Positions 6,330-11,386 of a stretch of DNA of 11,386 nt are shown here, piece by piece; positions within the stretch are counted from its first letter, which is position 1, and each line of letters begins with the position of its first letter. The position numbers and the translations under genes are program-made. This stretch comes from Nitrospirae bacterium GWC2_42_7 (GTDB lineage Bacteria > Nitrospirota > Thermodesulfovibrionia > Thermodesulfovibrionales > UBA6898), in assembly GCA_001803645.1 (NCBI GenBank), contig MHDW01000177.1, positions 812-12,197 on the forward strand, given 5' to 3'. The notes under the pieces were generated by a model that worked only from the letters and a program-made list of their open reading frames with translations, did no database searches and was not told the origin of the DNA.

Positions 6330-7178
6330 TCAATCAACCAACAGCGGGTCTATCAGTCCAGCCTCTTTAAAACCTTTTTCCCTCAGGCGGCAGCTGTCGC
6401 ATAAACGGCAAGGAACAAAGTTAGCTCGTAGGTCATAGCTCATAGTCTTTTCTTTTGAGTTCTTCTTTGTACTTTCAGCTATGAGCTTTGAGCCATGAGC
6501 CTTTACCGGTTGCGGATCATAACAGCTCCATGTCAATGAATAATCGAGTCCGAGTGTCGTGCCCATTTTAATTATCTCTGATTTTGTCATTGAGACAAGC
6601 GGCGCACGTATCGCAAATCTCATTTTTCCTTCAACAGAAGCCTTTGTTGCAAGGTTTGCCATCTCCTCAAAGGCCTTTAAATATTCAGGCCTGCAATCAG
6701 GATATCCGCTGTAATCTATTGCATTTGCGCCTATGAAAATATTTTCCGACTCAAGTACCTCTGCCCATCCAAGAGCAAAAGAAAGAAATATCGTGTTTCG
6801 AGCAGGAACATAAGTGACAGGAATCAGCCCGGAAGTTCGGAAGTCCGGAAGTTCGGAAGATATTGCCGGGAGACTTTTTCTTTTTATGTTTTTAAATTCT
6901 TTACTTCTGGCTTCTGACTTCTGACTTCTGACTTCTTTTGGTACTTCGATCTCCGAAGTCAGCGCAGACCCGCCGATCTCCCTGAGGTCAAATTTCACTA
7001 TCAGGTGTTTCTTGACATTCAGCGCTGCTGCAACCAGCTTTGCTGATTCGAGCTCTCTCCTGTGCCTCTGGTTATAGTCAAAGCTCACAGCATAAAGCTC
7101 ATGTCCTTCTGCTTTTGCCATAGATAAAACTGTTGAGGAATCCAGCCCACCGCTCAAAAGAACAACAGCACGTTTCAT
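6330..7178 (-). CDS. queC: 7-cyano-7-deazaguanine synthase QueC with two repeat-derived insertions
   Basis: QueC turns 7-carboxy-7-deazaguanine into preQ0 using ATP and ammonia, a step toward queuosine in tRNA. From the ATG at 7178 it has 282 residues, against about 220-235 normally. Visible motifs are the PP-loop SGGLDSS (9-15), [10 protein letters not shown] (33-42), [13 protein letters not shown] (121-133), [17 protein letters not shown] (150-166), [14 protein letters not shown] and the zinc cysteines C219, C257, C260 and C263. The extra length falls in two places: about residues 81-118 (contains RSQKSEARS and SELPDFRTS) and about 225-252 (between C219 and C257). Both coincide with tandem inverted repeats in the DNA and keep the frame. 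The enzyme is probably still active because both lie in loops. The start at 7178 matches family N-termini but has no Shine-Dalgarno. An in-frame GTG at 7265 would add 29 repeat-encoded residues. Confidence 0.93.
   Translation of the reverse strand: MKRAVVLLSGGLDSSTVLSMAKAEGHELYAVSFDYNQRHRRELESAKLVAAALNVKKHLIVKFDLREIGGSALTSEIEVPKEVRSQKSEARSKEFKNIKRKSLPAISSELPDFRTSGLIPVTYVPARNTIFLSFALGWAEVLESENIFIGANAIDYSGYPDCRPEYLKAFEEMANLATKASVEGKMRFAIRAPLVSMTKSEIIKMGTTLGLDYSLTWSCYDPQPVKAHGSKLIAESTKKNSKEKTMSYDLRANFVPCRLCDSCRLREKGFKEAGLIDPLLVD
6423..6506. repeat. Intragenic inverted heptamer-repeat element in queC (zinc-site insertion)
   Basis: The left arm consists of 7-nt units TCGTAGG, TCATAGC, TCATAGT (6426-6446). 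The right arm consists of 7-nt units GCTATGA, GCTTTGA, GCCATGA (6478-6498). They face each other across a 31-nt spacer; AGCTCATAG (6437-6445) and CTATGAGCT (6479-6487) are perfect inverted 9-mers. It encodes roughly residues 225-252 of QueC, between zinc cysteines 1 and 2, where relatives have only a few residues. Limits are approximate. Confidence 0.82.
6825..6938. repeat. Intragenic inverted octamer/heptamer-repeat element in queC
   Basis: The left arm has 8-nt units CGGAAGTT, CGGAAGTC, CGGAAGTT (6830-6853) plus a partial unit. The right arm has 7-nt units (6903-6937), four of type ACTTCTG or GCTTCTG and a last ACTTCTT. The arms are loosely complementary across a 43-nt AT-rich spacer. It encodes about residues 81-118 of QueC, in the linker before VTYVPARN that is normally about ten residues long. 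The limits are set by where QueC family similarity stops and resumes. Confidence 0.85.
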
Positions 7179-7185
7179 TAAACAA

Positions 7186-7261
7186 AAGGGTTCAAGGATC
7201 CAAGGGTTCGAGCGCAAAGAAAAATGTTTAACTTGACCCCTCGACCCCTTCTTGTTCCTTT
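7186..7261. repeat. Inverted octamer-repeat element over the queC start region
   Basis: The left arm has 8-nt units AAGGGTTC, AAGGATCC, AAGGGTTC (7186-7209). The right arm has TTGACCCC and TCGACCCC (7233-7248), then a degenerate unit. The spacer is 23 nt and AT-rich. It fills most of the 96 bp between the DUF4388 gene and queC. The left arm ends 7 nt from the queC ATG. It has the same design as the two elements inside queC. Confidence 0.8.
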
Positions 7262-7274
7262 GCACTCATGTCTT

Positions 7275-8327
7275 CTAGTACATATCATCTTCTGTGCCTT
7301 CACTGCCGTCTGCACCAGCACTAATAAGGTAAAAAGAATCGTCCTTGATCCTGTAGATAAAAGGCCTTTTCCACGGATCTTTCTTGTTCGAAATAAGTCC
7401 AAGGTTCTCCGGATATTCCGAATGTTCAAATTTATAGGTCTCTATCAAAAACCTTAAGTCCTCTATCATCCCTGATGCCCTGAACTCTTTTATAATACTC
7501 CGGTCTTGTGATAGAACAATTGCAAAAGAGAGCAAAATCGAGATGATAATTACAACCACAGGCAGATAGCCTAAAAAAGACGGAAGTTCTTTTTTGGGAG
7601 CTACAGTATCTTCTCTGACAACTAACGGCACTTCATCAGCTGCTTCGATAGCGCCTTTTTCCATAAGAGAAAGCAAGGTTTTTGAGACCTGAAAATTGTC
7701 AAGGCCGGAGATATCTATAATGGTGCTTACGTCATTCTCCCCGTCAACGCACGAGAAAATCTCCTTTTCATCATCTGTCAGATTGAAGGTCGATTCGTTC
7801 TTTATGATGAATACGGTATCAAGTGTGAGTTTTCCCTTTATCTGAGACCATTCATCTACTATCCTCAACCCTTCCATAAGAAGATGCTGGGTATCAAGTG
7901 AGATCAGAAACTCTTTATCCGGTGGAACGCCCTGTGCTGTAAACTCGTATGTGCCTTCTTTCCAGCCAAACACCTGAATAACGGTCTCTGTTATCTGGTT
8001 CTTCAGTATCTCCTTGATTATTTCTTTTTTGACAAGATCCCTGTTAATCAGAATATTGCCAAGTTTATTTCCGGTGGTGCGCTGCTCTTCAAGGACAGCC
8101 TGAAGGTCCTCCTCCTTAATAATGCCCTTTTTTAACAGTATCTTGCCGATCCGGTTGTCTTCTATCCTTCTTTTCGATTCAGCGCTGACAATGTTCCCTT
8201 CCAGAAACAGCATCCTTACTTTGTCCATCCTGCCTTCGAGAACAAGAATGCCGGTCTTCCTCTGAAAACATATCAGTTGAAGAATATCAGCAAGGCCAAA
8301 ATCCTTTAAAGATCCTTCTAAAGCCAT
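7275..8327 (-). CDS. DUF4388/PATAN protein with transmembrane helix and pseudopilin-like C-terminus
   Basis: The protein has 350 residues and an unusual domain order. Residues 1-56 match the DUF4388 (PATAN-type) start: LEGSLKDFGLADILQLI, RKTGILVLEG, LFLEGNIVSAES. Residues 57-110 resemble the GspE/MshE N-terminal domain (IGKILLKKGIIKEEDLQAVLEEQ), which binds nucleotides such as c-di-GMP in some relatives. A helical region (about 110-230) follows, then one membrane helix (254-273). Residues 285-350 look like the tail of a GspG-type pseudopilin: LIETYKFEHSEYPENLGLI, DPWKRPFIYR and a final SAGADGSEGTEDD, the acidic loop that binds calcium in GspG. The domain order suggests cytoplasmic sensing and a periplasmic head, but the N-terminal prepilin methylation motif is absent, so it is not a normal pseudopilin. 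The start overlaps the upstream gene by 10 bp, implying coupled translation. Confidence 0.88.
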   Translation of the reverse strand: MALEGSLKDFGLADILQLICFQRKTGILVLEGRMDKVRMLFLEGNIVSAESKRRIEDNRIGKILLKKGIIKEEDLQAVLEEQRTTGNKLGNILINRDLVKKEIIKEILKNQITETVIQVFGWKEGTYEFTAQGVPPDKEFLISLDTQHLLMEGLRIVDEWSQIKGKLTLDTVFIIKNESTFNLTDDEKEIFSCVDGENDVSTIIDISGLDNFQVSKTLLSLMEKGAIEAADEVPLVVREDTVAPKKELPSFLGYLPVVVIIISILLSFAIVLSQDRSIIKEFRASGMIEDLRFLIETYKFEHSEYPENLGLISNKKDPWKRPFIYRIKDDSFYLISAGADGSEGTEDDMY

Positions 8328-10027
8328 CCCTTTGATATCCTCTGTCTTGTTATAAAATTAATAATAAGATACAGCACAACTGCTAAAGTTATCGCTGCCC
8401 ACTTAAAGAATTCATGTGATAAGAGCATATTATCAGTAACAATGATAGAAATCATAAACGGCGCTATCACAAAGAACAGGAAGAGCCACATATATGCAAA
8501 ACCGGTAAGCATTTTACCTGAATATATCTGCGCCGACCCCGGGATGATGAATGAGAGTATCTTCATAATATCCCTGCGCCTTTTCTGAAGGTCATACAGC
8601 CGGAGCAGTCTTGCAACCCTCTCTTTTGTATCGAGCTCGTCGAGCTTAACCAGAGATCTGTAACACTGCGGGCACATCTGTCCCCACATAAGATGTTTTT
8701 CGCATTTTCCGCAGAGGACTGTGTTGCATCTCCTGCATTTGTAAGCAGTATATTTCAATTTCCTGCACATCATGAAAAATAATGCACTCAGTACAGCAGA
8801 TATCACTGAGAGCAGCCAAGGCGGCCCGACTATGATGCCGAAAGAACTGACTTTCTTTATTTTTTCGATACTGTAGTTCCATAGTTCGTAAAAACCTATT
8901 GTTTCATCAGCAACAAGCCTGCCGGGTGTCCTGCCATAAATATTTCTGTACATAACAAGCGCATCCCTGTTGAGCAAAACAGCGGCCTTAAAATATTCGT
9001 CTCCCTTTGTAAAATCGAACATCTCCCTCGAGACTTGAGAAAGATTATAGTATGCGGAGGCAGATGGTTGCATGCTGATAGCCGTCAGATAATGCTTTTC
9101 AGCCTCCTGAAGATTGTATTTCATCTCGTCATTGAAATTGTACAGCCCAACATAGCAGTTACCGAGATTTACATATACAGCCGGAGAAGGTCTTATCTTA
9201 AGGAGTTCATTATAAACCTCTATGGCCTCATCATAACGCTTCTCCCGTTTCAATGCGAGGGCATATGTAAATAGTGCATCATATTCTTTGTTGTTCTTCA
9301 GCAAAGATATGGCGTAACTGTTGCCCCTTGATTCATTGGTCTGCACGATCGACTTCATGCTCCCGGATGAGGGTGTACTGACAAAAAACGCAGCTGCCTT
9401 AAATAACAAAGGTGAAAATACCAGGCACAAAAGAAAGAAGTATACAATGATACTGTCCCTCTTCCTCATATAGATCCCTATCAGTATCAAAATACCGGCT
9501 AACAAAAGCAGAGGGCTTATTATAGAAAGTGGTATCAGGCCAAGCAGGATCAATATCCTTGAATAATTCTCCCTGATATCATGCGATATGAGCGAAATAT
9601 CCCCGGGAAGCCTTATTATTATCAAGAGCAACAGTGCAAGGATAAAAGAAAAGACCAGGCTGTAAAAGAATATGCCGCTTATTGTGAACGACCACCAGAA
9701 ATTTCTGAGATAAGAATTGATTCCCTGAACAAAATAGTTAAAACTGTTCATGATCCCGTCATAAGAAGGAGACAGGCTGTTTTTGGAAAGTTCGAAATAA
9801 ACAGCAGGGAGATCAGGAGAAAATTCAGCAGCCTGGTTCAAAAGCCTGTTTGATCCGGCCTTGTCCTTCTGCGCCTTCTTTATCAATATATAAGAATACG
9901 CATCGGAATTCTTGATCCCCTTGTTCAGCTGAGACTCGTATAGCTCTTTACCTGATAATTCTTCACTACCTGCATGATTCGGCAATAAAAGGACCGCAAG
10001 AAATATAAGAACCAGAAGTCTTCTCAT
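8318..10027 (-). CDS. Multi-pass membrane protein with TPR repeats and zinc ribbon, hypothetical
   Basis: The protein has 569 residues. A signal peptide (1-19) leads to a short helical region (25-95), then three hydrophobic segments (about 113-139, 158-187, 192-215). Residues 245-355 carry TPR-like helices: DALFTYALALKREKRYDEAIEVYNELLKIRPSP, then AEKHYLTAISMQPSASAYYNLS. After a membrane helix (400-421) comes a cysteine cluster C431-x2-C434, C439-x2-C442, C452-x2-C455, a zinc-ribbon-type site. A TM2-like stretch (PGSAQIYSGKMLTGFAYMWLF, 496-516) and two helices (512-531, 543-560) end the protein. TPRs usually hold protein partners; here they should lie outside or inside the membrane depending on topology, which the sequence does not settle. 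It overlaps plsY by 4 bp and the DUF4388 gene by 10 bp, so it probably works with the latter. No family name is secure. Confidence 0.85.
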   Translation of the reverse strand: MRRLLVLIFLAVLLLPNHAGSEELSGKELYESQLNKGIKNSDAYSYILIKKAQKDKAGSNRLLNQAAEFSPDLPAVYFELSKNSLSPSYDGIMNSFNYFVQGINSYLRNFWWSFTISGIFFYSLVFSFILALLLLIIIRLPGDISLISHDIRENYSRILILLGLIPLSIISPLLLLAGILILIGIYMRKRDSIIVYFFLLCLVFSPLLFKAAAFFVSTPSSGSMKSIVQTNESRGNSYAISLLKNNKEYDALFTYALALKREKRYDEAIEVYNELLKIRPSPAVYVNLGNCYVGLYNFNDEMKYNLQEAEKHYLTAISMQPSASAYYNLSQVSREMFDFTKGDEYFKAAVLLNRDALVMYRNIYGRTPGRLVADETIGFYELWNYSIEKIKKVSSFGIIVGPPWLLSVISAVLSALFFMMCRKLKYTAYKCRRCNTVLCGKCEKHLMWGQMCPQCYRSLVKLDELDTKERVARLLRLYDLQKRRRDIMKILSFIIPGSAQIYSGKMLTGFAYMWLFLFFVIAPFMISIIVTDNMLLSHEFFKWAAITLAVVLYLIINFITRQRISKGWL

Positions 10028-10608
10028 GTTTTCCCGCCGATCTTCGATTCTGTCCCCTTGAGCATACGGGAAACATTATCAATATGCCTGATGAATAATA
10101 TTAAAGTGATCAGAAAAGCTATAGGAAGCTTATCTTTTGTATCAAGCAGAATAATGCTTACAGGCAGAGCTCCAAATGATATAAGCGCTCCCAAAGATGA
10201 ATATCTTGTGATTAGTACGATCATCAACCATATTATAATAGTAATCAGGGCAGTTTTTGGAGAATATATACAAAGAACTCCTATACTCGTTGCAACTCCC
10301 TTGCCGCCTTTGAACTTAAGGAACAATGAGAAGTTGTGTCCAAGGATGGAACATATCCCGATTAAGCCCTCATAAAACATTCCTACCTCAAAGTATCTTG
10401 CTATTAAGACCGCTAAGGCGCCTTTTAGAATATCTCCGAGAAGAGTCAACAGCGCCGGGAGTCTTCCTGTAGTGCGAAGGACATTTGTCGCGCCTATATT
10501 CCCGCTGCCGCTCTTTTTTATATCAATGCCACGACTTTTTGCTATTAGCAGTCCGGTTGGTATTGAACCGATCATAAAAGCAAGGGCTGTGAGCAGTATG
10601 ATCTTCAT
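10024..10608 (-). CDS. plsY: Acyl-phosphate glycerol-3-phosphate acyltransferase PlsY
   Basis: PlsY moves the acyl group from acyl-phosphate (made by PlsX) to glycerol-3-phosphate, giving lysophosphatidic acid at the inner membrane, the first acylation of phospholipid synthesis. The 194 residues are of normal length. The conserved loops are visible: GSIPTG (14-19), GSGNIGATNVLR (34-45), GHNFSLFLKFKGGKGVAT (90-107) and RHIDNVSRMLKG near the end, between hydrophobic helices expected of the polytopic enzyme. The ATG overlaps the pgsA stop by 4 bp (ATGA) and the stop overlaps the next gene by 4 bp, so it sits inside an operon. The pairing with pgsA is functionally sensible, since both act in the glycerophospholipid pathway. 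Confidence 0.97.
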   Translation of the reverse strand: MKIILLTALAFMIGSIPTGLLIAKSRGIDIKKSGSGNIGATNVLRTTGRLPALLTLLGDILKGALAVLIARYFEVGMFYEGLIGICSILGHNFSLFLKFKGGKGVATSIGVLCIYSPKTALITIIIWLMIVLITRYSSLGALISFGALPVSIILLDTKDKLPIAFLITLILFIRHIDNVSRMLKGTESKIGGKT

Positions 10609-11150
10609 ATTCTTTTCCAGAATGAATTGGTATATTTTATGCCTGATATAATTGAGAGCACAAGCGCGACCCAGATAAAGACATGTCCTGCATCGTACAG
10701 ATCAAAAGGAAATAAACTTTCAAAAAAAGTGCCGACCAGCACAAGGCATAATATGGCTGTAATCTGCGCTCCTGTCTTCAGCTTCCCTCCCATTTCAGCC
10801 GGGATGACTATGTCCTTTGAAAGCGCCACAACCCTCAGCCCTGTTACAAGAAATTCACGAACAATCAGGACAATAGCTATTCCTACGGAAAGCCTATCCA
10901 TATCAACCAGAACAATAAGTGCAGATATTACAAGAAATTTATCAGCAATCGGGTCTAAAATAATCCCGAATTTTGTAACCTGACCTGAACGTCTTGCAAA
11001 ATAACCATCCAGAAAATCAGTCGTCGCCGCAATCGCGAAGACCGCAGCGCCCAAAACCGGATACCTGGACACAGAGAAGACAAAAAAAGGTATAAGGAAT
11101 ATCCTGCTTAGTGTTAGTACGGTGGGAAGGTTAATCTTTAAGGTACTCAT
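10605..11150 (-). CDS. pgsA: CDP-diacylglycerol-glycerol-3-phosphate 3-phosphatidyltransferase PgsA
   Basis: PgsA makes phosphatidylglycerol phosphate from CDP-diacylglycerol and glycerol-3-phosphate in the inner membrane, the committed step to phosphatidylglycerol and cardiolipin. The 181 residues fit the family. The CDP-alcohol phosphotransferase motif is complete: D45-x2-D48-G49-x2-A52-R53-x8-G62-x3-D66-x3-D70, followed by hydrophobic segments. The N-terminus LPTVLTLSRIFLIPFF and later REFLVTGLR are typical of PgsA rather than of phosphatidylserine synthase. The start is preceded by AGGGG and lies 20 bp inside the end of the KdsC-like gene, so both are translated from one message. Another CDP-alcohol transferase is possible but less likely. 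Confidence 0.95.
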   Translation of the reverse strand: MSTLKINLPTVLTLSRIFLIPFFVFSVSRYPVLGAAVFAIAATTDFLDGYFARRSGQVTKFGIILDPIADKFLVISALIVLVDMDRLSVGIAIVLIVREFLVTGLRVVALSKDIVIPAEMGGKLKTGAQITAILCLVLVGTFFESLFPFDLYDAGHVFIWVALVLSIISGIKYTNSFWKRI

Positions 11151-11386
11151 CGAGCATCCCCTGCCAGATTCCCTTAGACTTTAAAATAAGGTCTGTTATT
11201 TCCCTAACAGCACCCCTGCCACCTTTTCTTTTGGTGATCATAACAGCGTATTTCTTTGTCAGCTCATCAGCATCAGCTACTGCAACCGGAAGCCCGACTA
11301 TCGTCATTATAGGAATATCAACGATATCATCTCCTATGTAAGCTACATTTTCATCAGAAAACCTGTACTTTCTCACAAGCTTCTCA
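11131..11386 (-). CDS. kdsC: KdsC-type HAD phosphatase, C-terminal part (N-terminus outside window)
   Basis: Only the last 84 residues are present; the frame is open to the window edge. A GTG at 11376 is only an internal valine, as the codons before it (EKL) also fit the family. The sequence ENVAYIGDDIVDIPIM carries the fourth HAD motif (GDD-x3-D), followed by VGLPVAVADA and the KdsC-typical GGRGAVREITDLIL and an ending like GIWQGMLDEYL. KdsC removes phosphate from 3-deoxy-D-manno-octulosonate 8-phosphate, a step to the Kdo sugar of lipopolysaccharide. A related sugar phosphatase or the nucleotidyltransferase-linked NeuA-type phosphatase is the main alternative. It overlaps pgsA by 20 bp. Confidence 0.88.
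   Translation of the reverse strand, partial: EKLVRKYRFSDENVAYIGDDIVDIPIMTIVGLPVAVADADELTKKYAVMITKRKGGRGAVREITDLILKSKGIWQGMLDEYLKD

Noticed and set aside
6825..6938. CRISPR or simple microsatellite
   Set aside because: Units are 7-8 nt without spacers and the two arms are inverted relative to each other, which fits neither a CRISPR array nor a single simple tandem repeat.
7186..7261. tRNA-like GGGTTCGAG string before queC
   Set aside because: It is one unit of an 8-nt tandem repeat (AAGGGTTC), with no cloverleaf around it.
8646..8882. Second minus-strand open frame inside the TPR gene
   Set aside because: It is an off-frame reading of the zinc-ribbon region of the larger gene, without a ribosome site or a family match.

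Overview
The window looks like a chromosomal piece of a Gram-negative, moderately low-GC, free-living bacterium. Gene content (SelA/SelB selenocysteine machinery, a KdsC-type phosphatase implying lipopolysaccharide, an exported M16 peptidase lipoprotein, a DUF4388/PATAN protein, a two-CW cysteine-rich protein) and abundant short dispersed repeats suggest a Nitrospirota (Thermodesulfovibrionia-like) or deltaproteobacterial-type anaerobe. This is an inference from gene content and remembered family distribution; no marker gene settles it. No tRNA, rRNA, CRISPR array, phage gene or transposase is visible.

Layout, right to left, because nearly everything is on the minus strand. Block 1 (11386-7275) is a tightly packed run: the end of a KdsC-like phosphatase, pgsA, plsY, a TPR/zinc-ribbon membrane protein, and a DUF4388 protein ending in a pseudopilin-like domain. 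Each gene overlaps the next by 4-20 bp, which suggests one operon joining phospholipid synthesis to two poorly characterised envelope proteins. queC (7-deazaguanine synthesis) follows after a 96-bp gap filled by a repeat element, and the block ends at a bidirectional hairpin terminator (6287-6325). Block 2 (5912-6255, plus strand) is a small exported protein with a near-consensus promoter.

Block 3 (5776-4083, minus) is a 92-aa winged-helix-like protein overlapping selA by 4 bp; selB lies further on (3279-1396). Between selA and selB, on the plus strand, sits a two-CW protein flanked on both sides by dispersed inverted-repeat elements. SelA makes Sec-tRNA and SelB delivers it to the ribosome, so this is the locus for reading UGA as selenocysteine; no selC tRNA was seen. 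Block 4 (1223-1, minus) is an exported HAD-like protein, probably catalytically altered, 3 bp ahead of an M16 zinc peptidase lipoprotein that runs off the window.

The most unusual signal is repeat biology. Three elements with the same design (two arms of 7- or 8-nt tandem units, inverted about a short spacer) sit in and just before queC. Two lie inside the reading frame and lengthen the protein to 282 residues against a usual ~220-235, while its ATP-binding loop and all four zinc cysteines are kept. The third covers the start region and may remove the ribosome binding site. Three further inverted-repeat elements of other types lie between the sel genes and below selB.
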